Origin: Narthecium ossifragum
Taxonomy: Eukaryota > Streptophyta > Magnoliopsida > Dioscoreales > Nartheciaceae
DNA length: 64,000 nucleotides
NCBI GenBank assembly: GCA_963920575.1
Contig: OY986964.1
Location: 31,857,597-31,921,596 of the forward strand
Direction: 5' to 3'
Made by a program: the position numbers and the translations under genes. Shown here piece after piece: positions 36,901 to 51,900 of this stretch; positions within the stretch are counted from its first letter, which is position 1; every line of letters begins with the position of its first letter. Under the pieces are notes generated by a model that did no database searches, had not been told where the DNA came from, and saw nothing but the letters and a program-made list of their open reading frames with translations.

Positions 36901-39900
36901 GAGGAAAAGAGGATTCCGGCGTGGTCTGGCATATGCGAAGTTTAGCACTGTGAAGTGGGGGGGGGGCATATGCAGATAATCATGGAGGTGTGAGGGGTGG
37001 GAATTGATTTTGGATTTCTTGTATTGGTAATGTGAGTATTGGTATAATGGGTTTCGTGTGAAACGGCTCTAGACAGGCTCCAAACAACACATTGTAAACT
37101 ATTTTCTTGACAAATAGCTAGTTTCAACCGAGACTTGTTAGCGGTCCTAGTGCTAGGATATGTGCCATGTATCTTTGCGGGCAATGTATCGGCATAATAC
37201 TCACCGGATTGCATGCACAATGCTGCTTGACACGGAAAACCTTGGTCTGGAAAGGATTTGGCAGACGTGCAAGATAGAAGTTCCAATGAACCTCCATATT
37301 CTAAAGATATCCATGGGAGACAAAGTCAACGATTACTATGCCAGTGGCGCGTGTCTTGCCGGTTGCTGATCGACATGATAGGCAAGGTTTTCCGTGCTAG
37401 TCGGATTCAGATCAGCAAATGTCATGGTAGTGGGTCATCGGCTCCAACTTTACAGTCAGCACTGCTGACTGGCGCATAGATTTGTGCTTTAGGGACTGTT
37501 TGGTTCGCATGAATCAGCCGGCATCGCACACACATACATGCATTTTAGCCGAAATCGCCGAATCGGTGGTTTCCCACGATGCATGTATCATGCGCATTTT
37601 AGCGTAAGTAGTGGCAATTTTGTAATATTTGAACGCGGGATCACAGGATGCGCACGCCAACAAACGCCCGCATCGGGCGCCCCATGCATCGGCGATCCTA
37701 TGCGTGCGAACCAAACATGCCCTTAGTGTAGGCTAGTACGGAGTTTTAATAGTCCGACACAGTTTAAAAATAGTATTCCTTTGGTGTAGTTTATCAATAT
37801 TTGATTCTTACAATCAATTATTGTTTATTTTGATTACCCAAACAACTCTTAATACCCCAAAGGGACAAACCACCCTATATATATATATATCGGAGGGTCC
37901 AATGCCCATAATAGATCAATAAAACTCCATGCTGGTCCGAGCCGGTCCGTGCCGAGTCAAGGATCGGTACAACATGTCCCACCAGCATGGCAATCTTTGA
38001 TGATAGCACAGGCCGACATAGATTGACACTGAGTTTTAATGGTCTGGCATGGGCATTCTTGGGACATATTCAGTGATTGTCTTGGATTTTTTGGTGGATT
38101 AAGAGTTGTTTGCTAATCGAAGTTGAAAATTATTGGTTTTAAGCATTAAAACGATAAACTATAATTAAGGTATAGTAATATTTAAAAAATCTTTTAAAAC
38201 CCCATATCGGACCATTAAAACTCATTGCAGGTGGGCGCTGCTCGTGCCGGTCGGCACCTTAGCAGAAATCCATGTGCCAGTGCCAATCATAGTGTCGGTG
38301 CCACTAGACAATCGGTACATCATTCCCTGGCCCGTGCTGACCAGTACAGTAAACCTTGGTCTAAATAGCTAAAAATATTTTTTGCAGTATGGTTGTCACA
38401 GTTAACATTGTTAATGAAAGATTCTTTTATCAGGAAGTCCTAAGGAATATTAAAACAAGCAGATTATCTCAAAAATATGGGTGTAATTGCTTCATTCTGA
38501 AGCTTTTGCTTCAGCAGATGTAGAAGTATCATTGCTTGTTTGGGATTGTAGCAACCAAGGAGGAAAGAGCATATTGACCAAAGTGATTGTGTCTATAGAT
38601 CAACGATGTTTGAATGTTCTAGCTATTGAATTCAAAGTTTTTTTTTGATGTACCATGGAGATACACGTTCACTTTTTATAATGTACACAATAGGTTTCTG
38701 TGCCTTCACCTCATTTGAAGCAAGTGTCTTGTTACTTTCAGGACCGCGATTGTTGTGTATCAGTTGTTCTACAAAATGGCTCTTGGTGAGACCTTCAATG
38801 TGGGAGAGATAGTAAAATTTTTATCACAAGTTTCACTTGGAGCGTAAGTGTCTGTCCCTTTCTGTTTATATGCATATGAACGGATGCAACCAAATGCATA
38901 GACCTACATATGACGTATGTGTGTTTGCAAGCAGATGTGTCCATGTACATCTGTATCTAAATGTACATGTGCATATGCATGCCTTTGTATAGTCATTATT
39001 GTCTAAATTGTCTCCATTTACCTGTCCAATTTTTTGTGGCTGCTTATAGTATTCCTTCCTTTACTCAGTGTTGCTGTTGGTATAGCTTTTGGGATAGCCT
39101 CTGTGTTGTGGCTGGGCTTTATATTCAATGACACAGTTATTGAGATTGCATTGACTCTTGCAGTCAGCTACGTAGCCTACTTTACAGTAAGATGATCCCT
39201 GCTCGTGTTGTTATTTTACGTTCACCTTTTGAATTAGAAGCTGTTCCCCACCTTGTGAAATTTATAGCATTGATTTGATTATTTCAGATGTTCAGTTGTT
39301 GATATCTTAGTTTTAATGCATATATACGAGATTTACAACTTTAACACATTAGAGGGTTGCGCTTTTATATATTTTTGTGATGCTTAGTGTGCATAACACA
39401 ATCTTTTGCTTGATCATTTGGATGAGGGGAATGGCTGAAATGGTTTTGAATTAATATTCTTCCTTCACCTTTACACCATTTAAGTATTTAACTCATAAAA
39501 ACATGCGAGCTATCCTTTTAAGCGCTTTCGACTGTCTACTATAAATTGTATTCTGCATGGCTTATCTCAACTGGCAAGCTTTTCATGCATGCAATTGGAT
39601 CTTATCTTTAGTTTTCTTATTTTACAAACTTGGTTTCTATTAATAACACATAGGTGATTTGCAATTTGCACAAAGGACTAGTTTAATCAACAAATGCTCA
39701 TAACTTGCGACCAATTACTGCTATAACCTGTAAAGTAGTTAGTGCCACTTGTGGACTAACGTACCGGCCGAAATGGTACACCGGCCTGAACATACCGTTT
39801 CGGTATTTACTAAGCTGGCCAGGAGCCGGTGCAAAAATGAGGCCCAAAATTGGGTCCGTTATTGATGTGTTGGATGCAGGTTATCGAAAAAGCTCAATGA

Positions 39901-42900
39901 ACAAGCCTGAGCAGGCTAGAGCTCGACTCGGCTCGGCTCATTTACATCCTTCTGCTCTCCCTTCTCATCTCTTTATCTCCGCCCCTTTTATACCTTTATT
40001 CTTTGTCGACACACACCATCGGCATGTGGCATGCCAACAACATGCATCGTTTTGGCCAGAGGCCAACATGGCTTGTGCCTCTGGAATGGAATCCTTGGTA
40101 GCACTAAAGCAAAAAGTAGATGGAGCTTGGCCTAGTAGAAATCTTTTTATCGTTGCAGCTTAGATCAAGTCTGAGGATCAAGATGGATGCTTAGACAAAA
40201 TACTCCATGTGAAGCTTGAGCAATTGCTTCCCTCATTTATATAGACTATAAAGGTTTGGTATCAAGGTTGTCAAAATCGCTTTTTTAACAAGGATAGGTG
40301 GAGGGTCCACAAGATCGGATCGTAAGATCCTACATACTATATGAGTACCATTACAAACATAGATGTAGAACCTATGAAAAGCATAATTTGCACTTGAGAT
40401 AACATAAACACAACAAATCAGCAACTTCGTGAAGTTATTTTTTAGATGCCATCAAACCAAAGACTTCATACTTCAAATAAAACAAAGAAAACATTCATAC
40501 AATGCCATAATGCACTAATAAGAAGTCATAATATGAAAATCAAAAACTAAAAACGCTCACTGTTAGGGTTTTGTTTAGAAGCGATGTACGTAAGTAGAGA
40601 GAATAACGTAAACAATGACTTAATGGGCAGCCCAACAATAGAACCCGACCCAAACACATAACCAGACCCGAAATCCAATATAGGAACCAAAGTAATTAAT
40701 TATTTAGCATTGCGAGCCAGTTCGCGATCCCAGCGATCTCACGTTTTTAATCGTGATCACACCGCAATCTTTATATGGAACAATATTTGAAGCGATATGA
40801 ACCGCTGATATCATCCTATCTCGTAACATCGCACGACGCGATTTTAACAACAATGTTTGGTATGAGATCCGCTGAGTCATATTTGATGGATCAATGTCTA
40901 TTCTCTCAGGGCGTGTTTGGCATCGCCCCATCCCTGAGGATCCGCGGGATGGGGGGACGCGCGGATCCCGCCCCGCGGGATGCACACGTTTGGATCTCGC
41001 ACGGATCCCGCGCGTATCCTGGAAAATGGGATCCACCCAAGGGCGGATCCATTTTCGGCGCCGGGCGTGGGATCCGCCCCCGCGGATACCATTCCGCGGA
41101 AACCGCGGATCCCGCGCGCCCAAATGCCCCCTCAGTGAATCAAGAACAACTGGTGAGGAGCTTAAATGGAATCAAAGATTTTCTCAAAGGCTCGTTGGAA
41201 ACAGCCAGGCATTGCAAGTGCATGGTGTTGGATATGAGAAAGCAATTAAGATAAGAATGCATCAGTAAGGAAGAAACCGTACTTCTGTGTACGCTGAGAA
41301 TAAATGTTCGAAATAAACAATCTTGAATGGATCAATATGAGTAACAGAAAAAAATTAGCGACTAGTGGCTCCTGCAGTTCAAATGGCAAAGGCATATGCC
41401 TAGAATAAATGAAAGCTCTGGAACAAAGCTCTACCAGTAAATGATGCTATTTTAAAATCATGACAGCATGTGCCATTCTCTAAAGCAGTCAGTCGTTTCT
41501 CATAGCAATTGAAAGTATTGCCTAGCATATCTTTGGATCGTCAAACAACGCCATAGTTTTCTTCTAATTTGACATTTGATTAGATGAAACTAAAATTGCT
41601 TGTACATTTGTCTCTAACGGAAGAATGCACAATTTTCTAGCAACATTAATGTCTATGAGCACTTTTCTTTTATCCTACTAACAAAGGGAATGCCATATAA
41701 ATTGGCTTACCAATTTTAATGTCAAGATGTAACATAACATACCCTACCACCCCCCTTGTCTTCTTGATATGTATCTTCGTTTCAAGCGCAAATGATACCA
41801 TCTAGGCTACAACAGTTTATGGTCTAAAACCAACTAAAAAGCTTGTTTTTATATATGTATGGCATATTATGCTGCAAAAGCAACTCAAGATCTTAATCTT
41901 TTAACGACTCCAATTTCAATATCATGTAGTATCCTTTGTAATTGTCGGTGCCGCGTGTTCAAATTTTCCTCCAATCTATGTGGGTTTTTCCTTTAATATC
42001 ATAGCAATTTGCAAAAGGTAGTGTTCATTGCAATGGGCCATGTCTTTGCTCATTGAAGTTGTAGCTCCTTTTATGAGTTATGCAATATGTTTTTGTGGCT
42101 AAAGCTGCTGCATTGTCTACATTTTCATAGTTGCCACATGAGATGCTAACAGTTTTATGATTCTAGGCTCAAGATTGGGCAGATGTTTCAGGTGTCCTGA
42201 CGGTGATGACTCTAGGGATGTGAGTGGCTCTGGTCTTCCTATCTTATGGTTATTGGCTTGTGTTATGTTCTTATGGACGTGGTTTATATTGCATTGCAGG
42301 TTTTATTCAGCATTTGCAAGAACAGCTTTTAAGGGTGATAGCCAACAGAGTCTACACCATTTCTGGTAGGACTGATTCCTATGTCCTGTCTTTCTGACAA
42401 GCTCAAATTTTTCTATTGATCGACTTCAAATTTTCTTTGGTGTGCTACGTATGTAAGTTCTTTTACAAGAGTCGGTTTCATTGCCTTGTCTGCAAATAAA
42501 ATCACGACATGCTAACTTACTGTGGTTACTAAGCGTGGATAGATTCCGGCTAATTTTTTATTGTGAGTAGATGACTTTTGCAGCATGGTTTTAAAGGAAT
42601 GCTTCTTTTTTTTGGCAGAACTACTTGGTTTTCCTTTGAAAGAAGCCTTTTCAATTTTATTATTTTCTGAGGAACTATAACTCCAGATCTTCATGTGCTC
42701 TTGTAAGATCTAGGTGGAAGATGACATCATTTACCTAATTTTTAGCACATGATATTTTGGTAAGTCCGCCTGTTCAGGGGCATTTCGGGCATTTCGGATT
42801 TTTTTTACAAAGCATTCATGCTTAGTCCATGGCTATAGTATATTTCGCTCCAACCAAATTATGGATTGCAAACCATTACCAAATCATTAAATAGTTATAT

Positions 42901-45900
42901 TCTTGGGGTCATTTGGGTAATGAATCCTTTCATGGGATTTTGGGTATTTTGTAAAAATATGTATTTATGGCCGTCATCTCCGACCCAAATTCATATACTT
43001 GACCACATAAAAATTATCATGCCTATTGTATGTTTTGCGAGTGCATTTCGGTAAAAAGTGCATGTCTTGTAAACATCAATTCATTGCTTGGGTGGCGTCA
43101 CTAGTCATATCCGATATAAGTATTCCAGACTTGGACAAACACAATATTGAAATTTTTACCTATTACTTTTTTAGACAGAAGAGGGTATTTTCAATTGTTA
43201 ACATATGAAGCCCAATTGGTCCAGTCCTATTGCTTAGAATCGGGCTGGGTTTCGTCCCTCGGACCCTCCTTCTTATGGTTGTCGCCAAACAAATACTCTT
43301 ACTAAAACATACCAGTACATGCATGCATATGGATGTCATACCATGCCACATGGCACACTTTCATTGGCTACATTTATGATGAGAACACAGCCAATGGTCA
43401 GGATTCTTCTTTTTCCTTTCCATATGGAAGTTTAAAGATTCTCCACATCCCAAATTAGCTTTCAACATACGTCAATAAATAAGCAAAAGTTTCTTTCATT
43501 GTCCACTTTTATCCTTGCCTTTCTATAGGCACAGAAATAATCCAAGAGTAACCCTGAACAATACAAGTCTAGAATTGGCTCAAACAAGACGAAAATTAGA
43601 ACTATACTAATTCAAAATCGATTGAGAACTGATTTTGCTGGAAATCATCCTAAAATCTGTCTGAAGATAACAAAAGGACCCTCACAATGGTGAACCCAAC
43701 CCAAAACCATTCTCCAAACCATAGTGAGTTTGGATGGGCTGTGCATCTCTGTCTACGTGCTTGGACCTTGTGTCTGTCAATCGGTTGGGTTGGATATCCT
43801 CATAAATAATAGAGTTAACTGTATGGTAGACGAGATTACCCTGCTCTGAAGTCGACATACAATAACAGAAAGTTAAAATATGCATCCTATATGAATAGAA
43901 ATTGATCAAAGAAAAGATCTGCGAAGATGTACTGCAGGGAATGCTGCTTCTCTTGGTAGTTTTTATGTTTGTGGTTGGTCTTGTCGCTAATAGTCTTGGT
44001 AGGCTTACAGATTAGATTTGGTTTATTTGAAGGGAAATAATTGTTGATACTTAAGGGGCATGGCATATTTGTCTATGCTTGTTAATAGTTAGATAATTAA
44101 TAGTTTGATTTTTTTCATGATTAGGATACTATTTTAATTTTTGAATTGAAATTTTCCAGGGAAATGATTGCATACATTGCCAATACATTGATATTCATTC
44201 TCAGGTAATATTATTTTTATCAAACAACTCATTTTCAAGTTATGTGAATATTTTCACAACTCTATTAGGCAAGCTTCCAATGTTTTACTGTACATTTGGG
44301 TCCTCATAAATATCTCTTCTAACAGTGAAGTTTAACCATATGGATTCTCAGGTAACCTTCAATATCTACTAGTATATGTAGGTGAATGTGTGCAAGTATT
44401 TGAGGAACTTCTTAGTTTGCTCTACACCAATGGCAGTCAGACAATATCAGTTCTTGGACTCAATGCTAGTTGTGATGATTTAAGTATGAAAGAACCATAA
44501 TCAAAATCCTTCATATGCCCTAAGTAATTGTTATGGATTCATGCAATTAATCTTATGGGGCTATCATGTCTCATAGAATCGCGTAGTCACTCAATATGCA
44601 AAAGTAAGGCCTTGTTTGGATGCTTTTGAAAACCATGATATTCTCTAACTACCATTGTATTTCGGACTCTGGGGAGTAATTTTTCCAAGTAGGTGTTTGA
44701 ATTAGGAATGGCAATGGGGCGGGCGGGTTTCACCTATCCCGTCCCCGCCCCAAAGTTTTTTATCTTTCCCCATCCCCGCCCCATGCCCCGTTGCGGGGCA
44801 AGAAGTTCATCCCATCCCTGCCCCATCTACATTTTCTCCGTCCCTGCCCCACCCCGCCTTTGCCACGCCCCGTTTGGGATTCTCTCATTTCCATTAAAAA
44901 AATTCAAGATGTCGATAATTTCAAGCACAAATATGTCAAGTTTCATGTAGAATAGTATAATAGTGCAATCTATAGTAGTTCAAAAAGATTACAAAATAAA
45001 CGAACAAGGAAAAATAAATTATCAAAATGCAACCGATGCCAAATTGCTAATATCAATGTCGGAGAATAAGAGAGGGAGATGGTGCCGTACGTGGGTTGAA
45101 TGGGGGTACCGTGAGGTGGGTTGAAATAAAAACTTGTTTAAACTTTCATAAAAACTATTAAACATAGATAAATAAGAAAAGTTTTTAATATGATATTAGA
45201 AACTAAATTTATAAAAATATAATAGAATTAAATTCGGGCCGGGTCGAAAGCGGGACGGGTCGACCAAAACCCATCCCCGCGCGTTTTATCCGGCCCACCC
45301 TGCCAACTCGGTAATTGCCCCATTTCCCCGCCCCAAGCGGGGTGGGTCGAGCGGGTTACCGGGGAAACCCGGCCCATTGCCATCCCTAGTTTGAATGCCA
45401 ACATTACCATTGTAATAGGCCAATACTCCAATTTTAGAGTAAAGGAAAATCCACTCTAAACTCTGTATTCTAAACAATGCAGAGTTTATCGTGTCTTGCT
45501 TCAATCTTCCTTATCCTTTCTCCTCCATTGCTTTTCTTCTCTTATCCCACATCCATCCTTTCTCTCCCTCCCTCAGCTTTAACGGCTCCTTCCCCTACCC
45601 TCCACTCGTTTGCTTTCTCTTTCTCCCTCTCTTCCTACATCCCTCCCTGTTTTAACACTGTTTTAGCAGCCCTCTTTCCCCTTACCTCCTTTTTCATACC
45701 TCTCTCTCCCTCCCTCCCTTTCCTCCCCACCTGGCCCTGCCTCTCAGGAGTCAAGACCCTCTTTTCCCCTTACCTTTCCCTCCCTCCTTCCCTCCTCTTC
45801 ACACGACCCTGCCCTTCAACTACCCTCTTTCCTCTTCCTTATTTTGCTACTAAATAAGAGGTTAGAAACAGTTTTTCTCTACTTGATATTTAATTTAAAC

Positions 45901-48900
45901 GACTGCCGATTTTGTGTGGTGAGAGAAATTCATGACAAGGAGCAGGAAATGATAGAAAAAAAAGTGAAGAGGGATTGATCCATTAGTTGTAGGAGGCCAA
46001 TCTTATAAAGAGATCAAGTGGTAGTGGTGCTGTTAACAATAGCCTCAATGGCGATGGTTTTGAGATAGATGAGGAAGAGGATGGGGTTGCTTGAACGAAA
46101 GTGAATAATTAGAACAACTTTTGATTGAAAAAATTCTGACAACCAATTGTTGATCCAAACGGTTGTCATTCTATATATTCGAGCGTAATAGTTTCTATTG
46201 TAATCTGTTCATGCACCATCTCACTACTATAGTGTCATAATTGTATGGTAAGGGCCTAAGTCTTCTTGAAATTGATGAAAGGCCAATGCATGGAACCAAG
46301 ATTTTGTTGGGGAACTGTTTGTAACATTATAGAAGGTTTATTAGACTAGCATGCCCCAAAAATGCATCAAGGAATTGTGCCATGCTTTTACATGTAAGCA
46401 TGCTCATGAAGGGAGGCTACTTCAAGATCGTCTATTCATGGTGTTTTTACATGTGTTTGTGAAGGAAGCTTTCGAAGCTTGCGACTCACTTGCTTAGAAG
46501 CATGCATCCGATCCTCATAGCTCTATGAACTCACTAGTTTGAGCTGACTAATTTTTGATGCCAATGTGGATATCTGAAATGGTGTGATTTTGCTTGAGGC
46601 TGTTCTAAATGGTTTGTTAGTTGGTACCTAGCAGGCACTGCATGGTATAAAATGCTTATTATTGGTTTTTAGATTCATGTGCATATGGTCGTTTATATGC
46701 ACCGCATATTTGTGCATCACCTACAGCATGTTGCTTGTGCAATGGATATTGCTCACTCTTGCATATTTGTAATGAAGGAGAAGTTCTTTCATGGTTTCTT
46801 TCTTTCTTCCGTCTACTTACAACTAATATCGTTTTAATGACGTTTTTTTATTTATCAGTGGGGTGGTTATAGCCGAAGGCGTTCTGCGTAATTATAGTCA
46901 CTTTCAAAGACATGGTACTTCTCAGCAGCTTTTACTTTGTTTGAGCATATGCTGTCATTAATCCTGTCAGAACCAGTAGGTAAATCACATTCCAGGAGAA
47001 GGGTTATTCTCACTCTATGCAATGTCATCACCAACATAGAGCATCTGATTCCATCACTCTGTTGGAGGAAAGTTCGGGCATCCATAAACAAGATATAAGC
47101 AGTGTACCCAACTTATTCTTTAGGTCTTCCTATTTCGTACTAGATTGTCATACTTCCAAATAGTTCTATTCGAGTGAGAACATCTATATCTTCCTAGCAT
47201 TTCTGTTAGATGATGATCCTCAAGATGAAGATATTTAATAGAGTCGTATGTGTCCAATCTGAGATACTTTCTCTTTGATTTCCTGTTTCAGGGACTTCGT
47301 GGGGCTACCTGATTTTGCTCTATGTTTTCGTTCAATTGTCCCGTGTCATAGTTGTTGGTGTATTGTATCCTTTCTTACGGTACTTTGGCTATGGTTTGGA
47401 TTGGAAAGAAGCAATTGTTCTTACATGGTCTGGTCTTCGAGGGGCTGTGGCTCTTTCTCTATCACTAATCATTGCAGTGAGTTGCCTACTTTCATCGTGT
47501 TTCTTCGCTATATGCTTGTTATTTCACCCAGCAGGCATTGCTGTGCAAAGTATGTCCATCTGGCTTACCTGCTTGAAGAAGTCTGTGTTATTTATTTCCT
47601 TGTCGTAGCTCCATTTTGAGCAGAAATTTAGTTTGTTAATGTCAGCATGAGAAATAAGTACCTCTGTAAGAGCTTCATTTTGTTTTCCTTGCATTTTGCT
47701 TGATCTTTAATCTATAGTTTGAGCTTATGAACACATTGTTTCCTGTATTCCACATCTTTAGCCTCCTCTTTATGCACAATCTTGCACCTTGTTGTTGCAT
47801 TAGTCCTGTGGCTTATCCTCCTCCATTTATTCTATACTTGTCTAATTTGCCTAATTTTTCACAAGTACTTTAACTTACTCTTTAAGGCATGATAACAAGA
47901 AACATGCTTGTAACATTTCTATTTGTATTGCTAAAAGAGTTTATAATACTTTAAATGACCTAGTATGCAATAAAGAATAGATTAAGCATATAACCTTTGA
48001 AGAATAGCCACAATATTTCTCTTGTGATTCATTCCCTGTATAGAAATTCTACTTTAATTGGTCTAGCAGCAATTGTATTAAATACCAGGACCGCTGGTAA
48101 TGGTGACTCAGCATCACGTCACATTTTCCTTTTTAGACCTCTTTTCTGACTTTATTCCGGTCTTTAACCCTTATAGCTCAGGTCAGTCTCGCTCGTTACA
48201 TGAATTTATCCTAGATCCTTTACCTTATGATTAATTAGATGTTAAATAAGCAGATTTAGTTCGTAGACAATAATTTCCTGAATCTTTAATGTTTGGAAGT
48301 CCTTTTATTGTGCACAAACTTGCTAATCTCATCCTTCATCATCTTTATCAATGCTTATTCTTGAACCTTTTGTTTTCTATTCGGACTAAGGTGAGGTGTT
48401 ACCTCTGAACCTGGTGCACGGTGTTTAATTGTGGCTTACCAACTCACGTAGCCAACTTACATAGAACATTCCTGAAACTTATGGCAACCATATGATGTTG
48501 CTTAATAGGTTACTATGCTTCATATGCATTTTTTATATTATTTGTTTTGTCAATTCACTAATCGTTTCTCATTAACAGCGTGCAAGTGATAGCTCGGATC
48601 AATCTCTTCTCAAACCTGAACTAGGAATGTTGGTATGCAGCGCGAGAGGAGAATTTGTAACATTATGGTTTCATGATTTTGTTATCATAACTGACCAAAA
48701 TGATCATTCTACAGTTTGTTTTCTTTACGGGTGGGATTGTATTCTTAACGCTCATTATAAATGGATCTACTACCCAGTTCTTATTACATCTTTTAAACAT
48801 GGATAAGCTCTCAGCAACAAAGGTGAGACCGCACCTCTTATCTAACCTAGACGTTTATATTTGTTATTATTGTGGATTTTTCCTGGTTCAAGCTTTATTT

Positions 48901-51900
48901 ATGGAAACTTGATATAACTGGAGCTTAAAAGAGGAACTGGCAAGATATCAAATTTGCTGTTTTATCTGCATTAGCTTTTGCATTCAGTTGAGATGCCAAT
49001 GAGTTTCGCATATTCCAGATGATATTTGAGATAGTCAAGTTCATGGTTAATTTGCTTCATTTTCCTCAATCTCTTATAAACTGCATGAGAAAGTTATTGT
49101 CGTTAGGGGCAGTAATGTATATGTGCAATTCAATTTATTCTGGTATTGCATTTGTTGCTTAGGACATCATAGGGTTTATTTGGTTTTGTAAGAGCTATAC
49201 AGCAAAGGTGGAGACTGGAGAGAAATGCATTTGATGCAGTTAAAATAGTTGAAATATAAATTCACTAAGTCAAAATTCTGGTATGCCCCTGTGATTTGCA
49301 GAAGTGAAAAATCAGTCAACAGTGATGAAGTACCACTATTATGCCAGGAGTCTTAAGTTCAAAGTAGAGTGATAAATGCCAGCTAGTTAGCGGACAAGCT
49401 GTACGTCAAAAGTTCAGGTTTAGGTTATTAAGCCCATTTAGTGAAGGTCTTCATTAGTGTTTCGCTGGTTATTGATGATTGGCTAAGTTCTGGCTATAGA
49501 CTCATAGACTCATTGATTGGCAGTAATGATCTCTTCCTGTCATCTAAAGAGATTGGCATTGAGTAATAAGTATCTAACAATTCAAATCTACAAGGTTATA
49601 AGGAATTAAGGATCATTGAGATAGAGATAGGGTATGGCTTTGGATGAGAGCTAGTTCAAGAGAAATTGTTGACTATCTCAATAGTGCAATGAGTTTTCCA
49701 TGGCAAAAATACGTGAGTTTGTGTATGAACTGGTAGTTTAAGCTCCTATATGAAATAGAAGCATTTAATCCATATATAACTCGGGAAGACACTGGTTCTT
49801 TTTTTCGTGTGAAAGATTCCGTTGTAAAATTTTTGCCATACCAACAAAGTTGTGTTTCAACGATTTCACAGTTGAAATTCTTGCCATGCCAACGCTTTGT
49901 TGCCATGGACCATGCAAGTGTCTGCGGCGGTTGGCCACACGGAGCACTCGGAGCCATGTGCCTCCTTCAAAAACTTTTACCCCGTAAGTTCAAACATCCT
50001 AAAACTTCAGGTTTTTTAGAGAGGGAAGGAGTGGTGTACCTTGAAAATGGTACGAGTGGCATTAAGGTTTGCAAGATATGTTGCCTTCGTCGTCATTGCA
50101 TCATCATCATAGTTGCTGCAAGGATCTGCTGCCCTCCACATGCAATTTGTCGTTTCTGTAGGGATCTATTTGAGCTCTAGCTTTGACTCAGTAGGAAATT
50201 AATGGGGATCGGGGCTTACAGATCTCGACTTGAAGGATAGGGACTTACTAGTCCTGGCTTAAAGGGTGCGGGCTTGAGTGTTTACAGAAGCTAGTATGTC
50301 TGATATCGACTTCTCTTAAGCACAAGTATATACATGTCTTGAGTAAGTATCCAGGATACAGAGACTTTGGAAGAGTTACTAGTCCTGGCTTAAATGAGCA
50401 CTCTCTTTCTTCTCTCTCACCTTCTTTTGAGAACCTACTTAGGCGCATGCCTGTTTCTGGTAGAATTGGAAATTCCTCTCTAATTTGAGAAGGGTTATCT
50501 CCCTGTGGAACACATGGTCTATGATTGTTAATTTTGATCGTTCCTAATTTAGTTGTCCTTTGTCTTACAAACGAGAAAAGTGCATTGGTTTATGCCCAGG
50601 GCCGAAATATGCGTTCTTAAAGGTTTTTTCGTTGGAATCGATTTTCGCCACTCAAATATGCGTTATTGAAGGTCTCTTTTCCTGATAATTCAGAGCGGAG
50701 ATTAACAATTGCCGCTACAAATTTGCCTTCAAATATATATCAACTGTTCTGCCTTATGCTGTAGATTCGTGTATTGGACTATACAAGGAATGAAATGTTG
50801 AGCAAGGCATTGGAGGCTTTTGGTGATCTTGGGGATGATGAAGAACTAGGCCCTGCTGATTGGCCTACTGTACGGAGATATATCACATGCTTAAATAACC
50901 TGAGTGAAGAACAAACACATCCTCATGATATATCAGAAAGCGAGAACCATCTACATATGATGAATCTGAAGGACATCCGGATACGTCTGCTGAATGGTAA
51001 GCTGTCTGGGTTATCATATTATGTTTTATGACTCACAGAATGGTTCTTCCTTTGAACTTCACTCCTCTATGCGATCAGAGCTTGCAGTGTTAGATGACTT
51101 CTACATGGAACATTATTTATCTATGTTAACCATGCAGGTACCTACTGTCAGGTGCTGACCTGAAGGCCATTATAGAACTAACATATATTTTTTTTTTACC
51201 TCAGGTGTCCAAGCAGCCTATTGGGCAATGCTTGACGGGGGAAGAATAACACAGACTAACGCAAATCTTTTGATGCGGTCTGTTGATGAGGCAATGGATG
51301 TAATTTCTAGGGAGCCCTTATGCGACTGGAAGGGTCTAAAGAATCATGTACATTTGCCAAGTTATTATAAGTTTCTCCAAGTGAGTAGTGTCCCCCAAAG
51401 GCTTGTTACATTCTTCACGGTGCAAAGGTTGGAGTCAGCATGCTATATCTGTGCTGCGTTTCTTCGAGCTCACAGATTAGCGAGGAGGCAACTGCATGAT
51501 TTTATTGGTACTTCCATCTTTAGTTCTTACTTCTGATAGCCTGGAGTACATCCCTTTCTAACTTTTATAGGGGTTGGTAGCCTGCATCAAGCATCGCACC
51601 CCTGCCATTTGTGCTATCAAAGTTGCAGCCTTCTTGGCTTCATGTCTTGATACCACATCTGGTTGAGTAAAGCACAAAATGCGGATCAGTGAATGGTCGA
51701 TGTACTTGCTCTGATGCCTCTCCAAAATGGGAGCAATGTGCTTTTGTGTTGGCGGATGCAATTCATCACCTGTACAGGCTGCCAACCCAAAATGAATTGA
51801 ATTTTTAATGCAAGGAAGCTGTGTATATCATCTAGATGGTTGGTTTTGTCCCAATTAACCTTTCATATGTGTCACATCTTGGCATTAGCATATATGATCA

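Noticed and set aside
39705..40163. 152-residue open frame in SOS1 intron 7
   Set aside because: No similarity recognised, and it overlaps the GGTACC-rich repeat; likely chance.
44608..45480. An outer Tourist element (TAA then GGCCTTGTTTGGATGC) surrounding the hAT MITE
   Set aside because: The left end is good, but no acceptable matching right end with duplication was found.
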